Below, piece after piece: positions 1 to 6,671 of a stretch of 10,356 bases of DNA; positions within the stretch are counted from its first letter, which is position 1, and every line of letters starts with the position of its first letter. Where the stretch lies: contig JALREG010000298.1 in assembly GCA_023253905.1 (NCBI GenBank), positions 1 through 10,356 of the forward strand, written 5' to 3'. Source of the stretch: Burkholderiaceae bacterium. Lineage in GTDB: Bacteria; Pseudomonadota; Gammaproteobacteria; Burkholderiales; Burkholderiaceae. The notes below the pieces were generated by a model. That model was not told the DNA's origin and did no database searches. It saw only the letters and a program-made list of their open reading frames with translations. A program made the translations under genes and the position numbers.

Positions 1-1275
1 ACCATCCTTGCGGACGACATTGGTGCGATCATCGCCGGGTCGCGCGAGCCGCAAGTTGAAAAGGCGCGTGCGGGCTTTCTTGCCACCGCGAGCGGTGCGC
101 GCGAGGCCACCGTGTTCGCCCGCGCGGGCGCCACCACCGACCGCGCGGCGGCCGCCTGCGCGAACGGCATGGCAATCACCTGGTGTGAACTCGACGAGGG
201 CTTTCGCCTCGCGTCCTGTCACGGTGGCGCCTATGCAATTCCCGCGTTGCTTGCCGAGGCCGAGGCGCGTGGGCTCACCACGAGCGAGGTGGTGCGCGCG
301 GTGGCGCTTGCCTATGAGTTCACGACCCGGATCGCACTCGCCTATCCGTTTCCAGGCTTCTATGTGCACCCTCATGCGGCGTTTGCCACCATCGGTGCAG
401 CGGTCGCGGTGTCGCTGGTTCGCGGGCACTCGGCAGACACCATGCAGGCTGCCGTCACAGGCGCTGCGTCCATGACCTTTGCTGGTCCCTTTGATACCGC
501 CGTGGAAGGGTCGCTGGTTCGTAACGGCTGGACCGCAGCCGGCGCCTGGATCGGCATGCAGGCGTGTAACTGGGCCGAGGCGGGCATTGGTGGGGGACTG
601 CACACCATTCACGACGTCTTTGCCACCAGCTTTCGTACGCGGGTGCGACTCGAGGCGCTCACCGCGGGGCTCGGTGAGGCGTGGTCGGTCGCAAGCGGCT
701 ATCACAAGATGTTTGCGTGTTGTAACTATGCGCATGCGGCGGTCGAGGCCTGCCTGCAGTTACGCCAACGACTCGACGGCCGCAGCGTGGACGACATTCG
801 CGAGATCGTGGTGGAGGCCGGGCCGTCGGGGCTGGCGCTGAGCGCGGTCGAACCTGAAACCGTTCTGTCGGCCAAGTTTTCGATGCCGCATGCTGTGGCG
901 GCCACCACCCGGCTCGGAACCGGCGGGGCATCGGCCTTCACCTTCGATACGCTCGCGGATCCCGGTATCTCGGGTCTGCGCAAGCGTGTGCGGCTCGTGC
1001 CTTGCGCCGAGGCCGGTCCACCGCCTCGTGACCGGCCAGGTCGGGTTACCTGGACCTTTACTGATGGCGCGTCGCTCACCGAATTTGTTCTCAATCCGCG
1101 GGGTGGTGCCGATCAGCCGTTTGATGAGCCCAGTCTGATCGCGAAGCTGGCCGACAACGCGGCGGGCGACTGTCCGCGCGCAGCGGTCGAGCTGGCCGCC
1201 GTCATCGAAGGCAATGCGCCCGCACTCGCTCGCAGGTGGCGCGAAACCGCCACCCGCATCGTGGCGCAGGCATGA
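1..1275 (+). CDS. MmgE/PrpD family protein, first of a tandem pair (5' end outside window)
   Basis: The reading frame is open from base 1 and ends at TGA 1273-1275, giving 424 visible residues. Compared with its neighbour (460 aa) only about 30-40 N-terminal residues are missing. Family features visible: the ELDE acidic motif (codons 187-198) followed by a Cys-His-Gly-Gly segment (His codon 220-222), and a KMFACCNYAH motif (706-735) equivalent to the K-x-x-P-C-C-x-Y/H-x-x-H stretch typical of the family. Known members include 2-methylcitrate dehydratase PrpD, cis-aconitate decarboxylase and iminodisuccinate epimerase, all cytosolic enzymes acting on small polycarboxylates. An oddity is that the family lysine expected near 520-522 is Arg (LVRNGW), whereas the next gene keeps Lys. 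The stop overlaps the start of the next gene (ATGA), so the two are almost certainly co-translated. Family assignment is secure; substrate unknown. Confidence 0.9.
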   Translation, partial: TILADDIGAIIAGSREPQVEKARAGFLATASGAREATVFARAGATTDRAAAACANGMAITWCELDEGFRLASCHGGAYAIPALLAEAEARGLTTSEVVRAVALAYEFTTRIALAYPFPGFYVHPHAAFATIGAAVAVSLVRGHSADTMQAAVTGAASMTFAGPFDTAVEGSLVRNGWTAAGAWIGMQACNWAEAGIGGGLHTIHDVFATSFRTRVRLEALTAGLGEAWSVASGYHKMFACCNYAHAAVEACLQLRQRLDGRSVDDIREIVVEAGPSGLALSAVEPETVLSAKFSMPHAVAATTRLGTGGASAFTFDTLADPGISGLRKRVRLVPCAEAGPPPRDRPGRVTWTFTDGASLTEFVLNPRGGADQPFDEPSLIAKLADNAAGDCPRAAVELAAVIEGNAPALARRWRETATRIVAQA

Positions 1276-2654
1276 CACTCGCCCGCGAGTGGGTGCAGGC
1301 CCTGCGCCGCACGGCCAGTGCGCCGTTGCCGCCAGCGGTGGCGCGCGCGGCCGCCCTCCATTTCACCGACGCATTGGGGGTGGGGTTGGCCGCTTCGGCC
1401 TCACGCTCCGGCGCTGGCTGGCGGCAGGCTGGCGGCACCTTGGCTCAGGGTGGTCATGCCACGGTTCTGGGGCAAACCGCAGGGGCCAGTGCCGCCGACG
1501 CGGCGATGGTCAATGGCGGCCTGATCCACAGTCTCGAATTCGACGACACGCATACCGGTTCCATCATGCATGGCAGTGCGGTGGTGGCTGCGGCGGCGCT
1601 TGCCAAAGCCGAGTCGGTGGGCGCAAGCGGCGAAGTCATGCTGGCCGCCTATGCGCGTGGCTATGAAGCGCTGGTGCTCCTCGGGCTCGCCGCCCCTGGT
1701 CGGTTTCATGCCAACGGTTTTCAGGCGACGTCGGTCGCCGGCACGATGGCTGCCGCGCTGGTAGCGGCTGAGATTGATGGGCTCGACGAAACGCGTACCG
1801 TTCATGCGCTCGGCATTGCGCTCAGTCAGTCTTCAGGTGTGATGGAGTTTCTGAGTAATGGGTCGTCGGTCAAGTCGCTCAACCCGGGCTGGGCAGCCCA
1901 TGGCGGGCTGATTGCGGCCGCGCTTGCGCAGGCGGGCATTACCGGTCCCGAGACTTCGCTTGAGGGGCGCTGGGGCCTGTTCGCGCAATTCAGCGATCAG
2001 GCCGATGCCGCGGCGCGCCTACGGGCCATGCTGCCCGATCTGGGGGCGCGGTGGCACATGGCCGATGCCGCGTTCAAGTTTTTTCCGTGCTGTCACTACC
2101 TGCATGCGTTCATCGAGGCGGCGGGCGAGCTGGCTGATGCTGGCATCAGGGCGGAAAGTATCGCCAGTATTCTTTGCGAGGTGCCAGCAGGGGCTGCGCC
2201 GGTGATCTGCGAACCCTGGGAGCAGGTGCTCAATCCGTCCACCGGCCACGCGGCACGTTGGAGTCTGCCCATCACGGTAGCGACCCGATTCGTTGAAGGC
2301 TCAGTCAGCCTCGCCACTTTCGAGCAGCCGGCTTCGCCCGAGGTGCGCGCGCTCGCGCAGCGCGTCCGTTGGATTCCACTGGCGGATGCGCGATTTCCAG
2401 AGCGGTTCGAGGCGGTGGTGCGCTGTACGCTCACTGATGGCAGTGAACGCTCGGTCCGGATCGATGATGTCGATGGCAACCCGTCGCGTCCGGCCTCCAC
2501 GGCTCGGATCCTCGCCAAGTTCCGTGACAACGCGTTGCGCGTGCTCGACACCGAGGCGGTCGATGCGCTCGAGCAGGCCCTTCCCCACCTGATGAATAAC
2601 CGGGAACCGGTGACGATGCTCAGCCGGTGGTTGCGCGCGTTGCGAGCGGCTTAG
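1272..2654 (+). CDS. MmgE/PrpD family protein, second of a tandem pair
   Basis: This 460-residue protein is full length for MmgE/PrpD enzymes. I chose the ATG at 1272 because it overlaps the previous stop (ATGA, translational coupling) and begins a typical N-terminal helix (MTLAREWVQAL); an ATG 36 bases upstream adds 12 residues overlapping the previous gene. Candidate active-site residues, by comparison with the known family pattern: HSLEFDDTH (Asp91/Asp92), His100, FHANGF (His146), Lys201 in SSVKSLNPGW, and Lys269-x-x-Pro-Cys-Cys-His-x-x-His278. Thus it keeps the residues expected of a catalytically competent member, unlike gene 1 at the Lys201 position. The C-terminal domain has the usual DNP/KFRDN-type ending (KFRDN at 416-420). 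Likely reaction is dehydration, isomerisation or decarboxylation of a small carboxylic acid in the cytosol; which one cannot be told. It may form a homodimer or a heterodimer with its neighbour (inference). Confidence 0.92.
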   Translation: MTLAREWVQALRRTASAPLPPAVARAAALHFTDALGVGLAASASRSGAGWRQAGGTLAQGGHATVLGQTAGASAADAAMVNGGLIHSLEFDDTHTGSIMHGSAVVAAAALAKAESVGASGEVMLAAYARGYEALVLLGLAAPGRFHANGFQATSVAGTMAAALVAAEIDGLDETRTVHALGIALSQSSGVMEFLSNGSSVKSLNPGWAAHGGLIAAALAQAGITGPETSLEGRWGLFAQFSDQADAAARLRAMLPDLGARWHMADAAFKFFPCCHYLHAFIEAAGELADAGIRAESIASILCEVPAGAAPVICEPWEQVLNPSTGHAARWSLPITVATRFVEGSVSLATFEQPASPEVRALAQRVRWIPLADARFPERFEAVVRCTLTDGSERSVRIDDVDGNPSRPASTARILAKFRDNALRVLDTEAVDALEQALPHLMNNREPVTMLSRWLRALRAA

Positions 2655-3334
2655 GCGGCCATCGCATAGAGCAGGCGATAACGACCCATTGAGGCTGCGT
2701 TGGCAGCGCGAGGCAACTGTGCGCGCAGATGCTCCGCCACCATCGCCTGTGCCTGCAACGCGTCAGTGTCGCGCGCCGCTTCGATGAAGAGCGCCCGCTG
2801 CGGTGACCGATCCTGATGACCGGTGACGCGTACCGCATCCATGCGGGCGCGAATCCCCGCATCATGATCGGCCACCCAGATCGAACCTACGCCAGCGAGT
2901 GCGGCAATTGACTCGGCAGGCAGGTCGCCAAACGTGTCATACCCAATGTTGTGATCGCTGATCGTTGAATCGAGTCGGGTGACAGCCAGAATATTCCCCA
3001 TACCGGTTCGCATCCGATTCCTAACGCGCGCGGTCATACGAACCGTGTTGGCATACCAGCCGCGGCGCTTACGGTCCTCGTCTGACACCGTTCCCAGAAG
3101 CCTCAGGTAGTCGGGCGCGAGCAAGGCTTCGGGGGTGTGGGTTTCAAACAGCACCATGTGACTGGCCGGACCGTCGATCGCCTCAAAGCATCGGCCTGTG
3201 GTGAAGGTGGAACCCACACGGCTTGGCATATGATCGCGCAGATACCAGTCCAGCCACTGATCGACAATCGACGGGCTGATGTCAAACCAGTAGATCAAGG
3301 CGCCGGTTTCAATGGTTGCGGGCGATGGCGTCAT
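2651..3334 (-). CDS. EthD-like dimeric alpha/beta-barrel protein, function unknown
   Basis: A 227-residue protein with no signal peptide or membrane segment. The N-terminal half (about 11-80) has the pattern ALIYWFDI...WLDWYLRDHMPSRV...GRCFEAIDGP...MVLFETHTPEALLAPDYL, which resembles EthD/ferredoxin-like dimeric barrel domains (W-x-x-x-H-x-P and a Y/F-E-T strand). The C-terminal half (about 112-225) looks like a second such domain, so a tandem-domain protein is likely. I prefer ATG 3334, preceded by AGGAG 12 bases upstream, where the EthD-like sequence begins soon after. An in-frame GTG at 3379 would overlap the upstream stop (GTGA) and add 15 poorly conserved-looking residues. It is last in the minus-strand operon, and its TAA stop shares bases with the TAG of the convergent MmgE/PrpD gene. 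Role may be a small accessory enzyme or isomerase of the pathway; this is a guess from context. Confidence 0.8.
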   Translation of the reverse strand: MTPSPATIETGALIYWFDISPSIVDQWLDWYLRDHMPSRVGSTFTTGRCFEAIDGPASHMVLFETHTPEALLAPDYLRLLGTVSDEDRKRRGWYANTVRMTARVRNRMRTGMGNILAVTRLDSTISDHNIGYDTFGDLPAESIAALAGVGSIWVADHDAGIRARMDAVRVTGHQDRSPQRALFIEAARDTDALQAQAMVAEHLRAQLPRAANAASMGRYRLLYAMAA

Positions 3335-3346
3335 GTTGCTACGTGG

Positions 3347-3351
3347 CTCCT
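3347..3351 (-). promoter_or_regulatory. Shine-Dalgarno AGGAG for the EthD-like gene
   Basis: Plus-strand CTCCT reads AGGAG on the minus strand, 12 bases before ATG 3334. The spacing is long but usable. It favours ATG 3334 over the GTG at 3379, which has no recognisable Shine-Dalgarno and would depend on coupling through the GTGA overlap. Confidence 0.45.
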
Positions 3352-3375
3352 GCCCGCCTGCGGCGTCGGTCTGGC

Positions 3376-4356
3376 TCACTGGTCAGGCTTGATATCGGCC
3401 GCCTTCACCACCACCGCCCATCGCGCCATGTCGGCCTTGATGAATGCGTCGAACTCCTCGGCAGTGCGCACTGTGGGCTGTAGCCCCTGCCGCGACAGAC
3501 TTGCAAGCGTATCGGGCTGCTGCAGGATCTCGGTGACCGCGGCGTGAATTCGTCGCCGGGTATCGATGGGGGTGGCGGATGGCGCGATCAGGCCATACCA
3601 GTAATAAACTTCGTAACCTGGCACACCCGACTCGATGAAGGTCGGAATGTCAGGCACGATCGCCATACGCTCTTTGCTCGATACCGCTACGACTCGCAAC
3701 TGACCCGACCGTGCAAAGGACGTTGACGACGGCAGCGTGGTGAAGATCATCATATCTTTCTGCGTGCCGACAATTTCTGCCATCGCCGGCCCTACGCCCT
3801 TGTAGGGTACGTGTGAAAGCTTGGTGCCGGTGACATGGAAAAAGAGCTCAGCCGCCAGATGGGCGCCACTTCCAACGCCTGCGGATGCGAACAGAAGTTG
3901 CCCTGGGCTCGCCTTGGCGCGCGTGACCAGATCCTGCGCGGTTTTGATGGGCGAGGCGGGGTTCACCACCAGAACCATGGGCGTATCGGCGAGCGCGGCC
4001 ACCGGGGCGAAATCGCGCGCAACGTCATAGGGCAGCTTCGGGTAGAGGCTGGGGTTCACACCGATCTCGGAGGTGGATCCGACCAAAAGGGTACGTCCAT
4101 CGGGTGCGGAGCGCGCCACATGTTGAGCTGCAATCGCACCCGCCGCGCCAGGACGGTTTTCCACCACCACGCTGGTGCCCAGTTTTTCTGCCAGCTTCGG
4201 CGCCAACATGCGCGAGAGAATGTCGGTACCGCCACCGGGGCTGAACGGCACGATGAGCGAGATCGGTTTGTCGCCGCTGCTCTGGGCGACAGCCTGATCA
4301 ATCGGGGCGATAGCGAGTACGGCCAGCGCCGCAGTCATGATTAATGAGGGTTTCAT
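3376..4356 (-). CDS. Bug/TctC family tripartite tricarboxylate transporter substrate-binding protein
   Basis: 326 residues, the normal length for the Bug (Bordetella uptake gene)/TctC family. There is a Sec-type signal peptide at 1 to about 25 (hydrophobic AALAVLAIA core, AVAQS cleavage region). Family motifs seen: LIVPFSPGGGTD (34-45), VVENRPGAAG (64-73), GSGAHLAAELF (162-172), HVPYKGVGPAM (182-192) and DIPTFIESGVPGYEV (236-250). These periplasmic proteins capture small carboxylates and related solutes and classically deliver them to TctA/TctB permeases. No TctA or TctB is present here; orphan Bug proteins are very common in Burkholderiales. A good AAGGA Shine-Dalgarno lies 6 bases before the ATG. 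It is the third gene of the minus-strand operon, 51 bases after the SMP-30-like gene. Family call is secure; ligand unknown. Confidence 0.95.
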   Translation of the reverse strand: MKPSLIMTAALAVLAIAPIDQAVAQSSGDKPISLIVPFSPGGGTDILSRMLAPKLAEKLGTSVVVENRPGAAGAIAAQHVARSAPDGRTLLVGSTSEIGVNPSLYPKLPYDVARDFAPVAALADTPMVLVVNPASPIKTAQDLVTRAKASPGQLLFASAGVGSGAHLAAELFFHVTGTKLSHVPYKGVGPAMAEIVGTQKDMMIFTTLPSSTSFARSGQLRVVAVSSKERMAIVPDIPTFIESGVPGYEVYYWYGLIAPSATPIDTRRRIHAAVTEILQQPDTLASLSRQGLQPTVRTAEEFDAFIKADMARWAVVVKAADIKPDQ

Positions 4357-4362
4357 GAAAAA

Positions 4363-4367
4363 TCCTT
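4363..4367 (-). promoter_or_regulatory. Shine-Dalgarno AAGGA for the TctC-type gene
   Basis: Plus-strand TCCTT reads AAGGA on the minus strand, 6 bases before ATG 4356. It fixes the start and indicates independent ribosome loading within the operon. Confidence 0.7.
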
Positions 4368-4373
4368 GTAAAT

Positions 4374-4386
4374 CCGAACGGTTCGG
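4374..4386 (-). repeat. 13-bp perfect inverted repeat between the SMP-30-like and TctC-type genes
   Basis: The sequence CCGAACGGTTCGG has perfect 6-bp arms around one central base. It sits in the 51-bp gap, after the SMP-30-like stop and just upstream of the AAGGA ribosome site of the TctC-type gene. As RNA it could fold only into a 5-bp stem with a 3-base loop and no U-tract follows, so it is not a convincing terminator. It could be a small operator or an mRNA-processing stem, or chance. Confidence 0.4.
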
Positions 4387-4407
4387 GTGTCGTAAGCCGG
4401 GCGACGT

Positions 4408-5439
4408 TCAGGCTGCGGGAAGCCAGTGCACCATCGGTAGCCCGGCAACAGGTGAGCGGAAAAACGGGATTCGGGTGCCACGCAGGCTACCCAGGTAGGC
4501 GGTACGCAGATCAGGACCGCCAAAGGTAACGCTGGCCATCCAGGGCGCAACGGTACCAGCAGCCGCGAACATCATGTCGCTGTTTGCCTCACCGGTATCA
4601 AAGGCGCGTACTAATGCGTGACCCGCGGGCGTGCTGTCATCGAGCAGCATGAGCCGATCGCCCTGGGGGGTGATGGCAATGAGTTGGTCGATCATGACCA
4701 GGGTGCACCAGAGGTTGCCGAAGGAATCGAACGCGATGCCATCGGGCATGCCACCGAGGTGGGCAGGGCCATAGACTTCGCGATCGCCAAGGCCCACATC
4801 GCCCGCGGCCGATTCACGTACCCGCATTCGCGTGATGTGCGGGCCGGTTGTTTCGACGATATAAAGCCATTCTTCATTGGCATCGAAGCGAATTTCGTTG
4901 GTGAAAGAAAAACCGTCGGCGACGATACGGATGCCCCGTTGATCGGCGACAGCCACGAAGCCATCGCGGACGCGGCGGGCTGCGGCGGTGGTCCAGGGAT
5001 TGACCCGTGTGGAGACCGTGATCCAGATGCGGTCGCGTGAATCGCGCAGCACGAAGTTGACCTTGCCGATCGGTTGGCCATCAATTCGATCATGGAGCAC
5101 GCGTGTGCGACCGGAGCGGGACATGAGCTCCAACCGGTCAGTCCCGAAATTGGAGATCAGGATGTCGCCGTTGCGGGCGAATGCAAGCCCGTTGGGCAGT
5201 GTTCCTTTTGTAAAGCGTGACTCGGCATCGGCTGTGACCCCAAACGCGCCGCTGGCGCTCTGGCCAATGAACGTCTGTGAGCCGTCGGCACGAATATGCA
5301 TCAAGCCGCCGCGCGCGTCGGCCGACCACAAGTCGCCATTGCGCTCGGCGAGAATACATTCTGGCCGCTGCAGATCACGACCCATGTAGCCAATGGCCGC
5401 GCGGTCGACAGAAAAGCCGGATAAGGGGTTTGGGCTCAT
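4408..5439 (-). CDS. SMP-30/gluconolactonase/LRE-like family protein
   Basis: 343 residues forming a predicted six-bladed beta-propeller, seen as repeated strand/GDLW- and GNLW-type motifs (35-39, 241-245). The divalent-metal ligands of SMP-30-type lactonases have likely counterparts: Glu27 in RPECIL, Asn128 in KVNFV, Asn181 in FTNEIRFD and Asp233 in MPDGIAFD. Family members hydrolyse sugar or other lactones to hydroxyacids. No signal peptide is visible, so it should be cytosolic. The start ATG 5439 is preceded only by a weak AGAAG at 10 bases; the next Met (residue 19) has no better site and lies just before the conserved Glu. It follows the FAH-family gene after 33 bases, in the same operon. 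Lactonase activity is inferred from the intact metal set; the natural lactone is unknown. Confidence 0.88.
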   Translation of the reverse strand: MSPNPLSGFSVDRAAIGYMGRDLQRPECILAERNGDLWSADARGGLMHIRADGSQTFIGQSASGAFGVTADAESRFTKGTLPNGLAFARNGDILISNFGTDRLELMSRSGRTRVLHDRIDGQPIGKVNFVLRDSRDRIWITVSTRVNPWTTAAARRVRDGFVAVADQRGIRIVADGFSFTNEIRFDANEEWLYIVETTGPHITRMRVRESAAGDVGLGDREVYGPAHLGGMPDGIAFDSFGNLWCTLVMIDQLIAITPQGDRLMLLDDSTPAGHALVRAFDTGEANSDMMFAAAGTVAPWMASVTFGGPDLRTAYLGSLRGTRIPFFRSPVAGLPMVHWLPAA

Positions 5440-5472
5440 GACAGATTTACTTCTGAAGTGGAACGTGGCGGA

Positions 5473-6471
5473 TCAGGCCTCACGCTTGACGAAGCGATTG
5501 CGCAGGATTCCGATTCCTTCAACCTCAAGCTCCACCACATCGCCAGGTTTGAGAAAGCGCATCTGTTCGAGCCCGCAACCCGAACCGACGGTACCCGAGC
5601 CAAAAAATTCGCCCGACACCAGCGTTTCCGAACGTGAGACATGGGCAATGCAGTCTTCAAATTTCCAGTGCATTTCGCCGCTGTTTCCGCCTCCCCAACG
5701 CTCGCCATTGACACGCACCTCCATGGTCAGTCGATACGGATCGGTGATTTCGTCGGCGGTGACCAGGCAGGGGCCGAGCACATTGCCGGTGTCGAAATCT
5801 TTCCCTTTGCCCGGACCCAGCTGGCCGGGCATCTCCTTCATCTGCTCATCGCGCGCCGACACGTCGTTGAAGATGGTGTAGCCGAAGATATGTTGGCGCG
5901 CATGGGCCTTGCTGATGTCACGGCCGGGCTTACCGATGAAACATCCGAACTCAAGCTCGAAATCGAGCATGGTTGAAAACGATGGCCAATCGATGTCGGT
6001 GTCGTGACCGACCACGTTGAGGCGGTTGGGGTGATAGAACATGGGACGCTCGTACCAGGCCTGCGGTATTGCAAGAATGCCTTTGGCCTCCATCTCACGG
6101 ATGGCTGCAGCGGGGTCAGGCGCACCTGCAGCACGGACCTTTCGGGCGGTGGAGAACGCTTGCAGGAGATGCTTTTCGAAGCAGAGGAAATCGCGCATCT
6201 GTGGGGGCTGCGGAATGGGAGCCAGCAGCCGTACATCATCGCGGGCAATCAGCGCCGCCTTGTGGCGGGTGCGGCCGCGGATGAGGGATTGAGCGAGATC
6301 AAGCGCGTCATCGCCCGATTGCGCCATGGTGAGTACGCTCGAAAGCCTGGATGAGGACTTGCCATGCCGCAGGCGATGCGCAGCCTGCAGGTCCAGGACC
6401 TTTCGGTCTCCGTCAACAAGAACCCCAGCGCGGGGCTGTCTTTTCCCGTGTTGGAAGGTCACCAGTTTCAT
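5473..6471 (-). CDS. Fumarylacetoacetate hydrolase (FAH) family protein
   Basis: 332 residues with a smaller N-terminal region (MKLVTF...) and a C-terminal FAH fold from about residue 90. The probable metal ligands are Glu172 and Glu174 in LDFELEFG and Asp203 in FNDVSARD. Other family marks are GYTIFNDVSARD (197-208), KDFDTGNVLGP (224-234) and GSGTVGSG (291-298). The family cleaves C-C bonds of acylpyruvates or isomerises/decarboxylates ring-cleavage products of aromatic catabolism in the cytosol. The length and the YERPMFYHPN segment (140-149) place it with the longer FAH-family enzymes rather than with short FAHD1-like forms. The start is supported by a GGGGGA stretch 4 bases upstream and by a promoter about 45-50 bases upstream. 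It is the first gene of the four-gene minus-strand operon. Substrate not assignable. Confidence 0.92.
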   Translation of the reverse strand: MKLVTFQHGKRQPRAGVLVDGDRKVLDLQAAHRLRHGKSSSRLSSVLTMAQSGDDALDLAQSLIRGRTRHKAALIARDDVRLLAPIPQPPQMRDFLCFEKHLLQAFSTARKVRAAGAPDPAAAIREMEAKGILAIPQAWYERPMFYHPNRLNVVGHDTDIDWPSFSTMLDFELEFGCFIGKPGRDISKAHARQHIFGYTIFNDVSARDEQMKEMPGQLGPGKGKDFDTGNVLGPCLVTADEITDPYRLTMEVRVNGERWGGGNSGEMHWKFEDCIAHVSRSETLVSGEFFGSGTVGSGCGLEQMRFLKPGDVVELEVEGIGILRNRFVKREA

Positions 6472-6522
6472 GCGGTCCCCCGATTCTTATCCAGTGCGCG
6501 CAACCCTCGCGGCGTTCATCTG

Positions 6523-6551
6523 ATTAAGAGCCGCGGACGTGCTACTGTCAA
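6523..6551 (-). promoter_or_regulatory. Predicted sigma70-type promoter for the minus-strand operon
   Basis: On the minus strand a perfect TTGACA (6551-6546) is followed by a 17-base spacer and CTTAAT (6528-6523, 4 of 6 match to TATAAT). Transcription would start near 6516, giving a leader of about 45 bases before the FAH-family ATG at 6471. It is the only strong match I found in the divergent region. Confidence 0.6.
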
Positions 6552-6572
6552 GCGTGGTGGCGTTCCGAAATC

Positions 6573-6601
6573 GCAGCGAAACCTGGCTGGTTGCAGCGAA
6601 A
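6573..6601. repeat. Paired 9-bp direct repeats flanking a dyad, candidate operator
   Basis: GCAGCGAAA occurs at 6573-6581 and again at 6593-6601, 20 bases apart start to start, close to two helical turns. Between them lies AACC-N5-GGTT (6580-6592), a small inverted repeat. The element sits upstream of the minus-strand -35 box and touches the weak plus-strand -35 candidate, where a shared regulator could bind. No regulator gene is in the window, so the function is inferred only from position. Confidence 0.4.
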
Positions 6602-6619
6602 GCGCGGCGGGGTGATGAT
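6592..6619 (+). promoter_or_regulatory. Weak candidate promoter for the TRAP-cupin operon
   Basis: TTGCAG (6592-6597), a 16-base spacer and GATGAT (6614-6619) make a poor sigma70 match (GATGAT is 4 of 6). It is well placed for the plus-strand operon starting at 6672, and its -35 part overlaps the second GCAGCGAAA repeat, which would suit regulated transcription. It may equally be chance. Confidence 0.25.
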
Positions 6620-6659
6620 TCGAATTGGAGGGTCCGCTGATACCGCGGTCCGCACGACC

Positions 6660-6664
6660 AGGAG
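6660..6664 (+). promoter_or_regulatory. Shine-Dalgarno AGGAG for the TRAP binding-protein gene
   Basis: AGGAG lies 7 bases before ATG 6672. It decides the start: the earlier in-frame ATGs at 6591 and 6615 would put 19-27 extra polar residues before an otherwise normal signal peptide. Confidence 0.8.
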
Positions 6665-6671
6665 AAATCGC

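Noticed and set aside
1236..1271. Upstream ATG for the second MmgE/PrpD gene.
   Set aside because: The ATGA overlap at 1272 is the typical coupled start and the extra 12 residues lie inside the previous gene.
760..1278. Minus-strand open frame of 172 codons opposite the first MmgE/PrpD gene.
   Set aside because: It is antisense to a conserved coding region and lacks recognisable motifs or a ribosome site.
3835..4344. Plus-strand open frame of 169 codons opposite the TctC-type gene.
   Set aside because: It lies wholly antisense to a clear Bug/TctC gene, and its translation shows no recognisable domain; such shadows are usual in GC-rich DNA.
6591..6671. Longer N-terminus for the TRAP binding protein from ATG 6591.
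   Set aside because: It would put a polar Arg-rich stretch before the signal peptide; AGGAG 7 bases before ATG 6672 gives a normal secreted protein.
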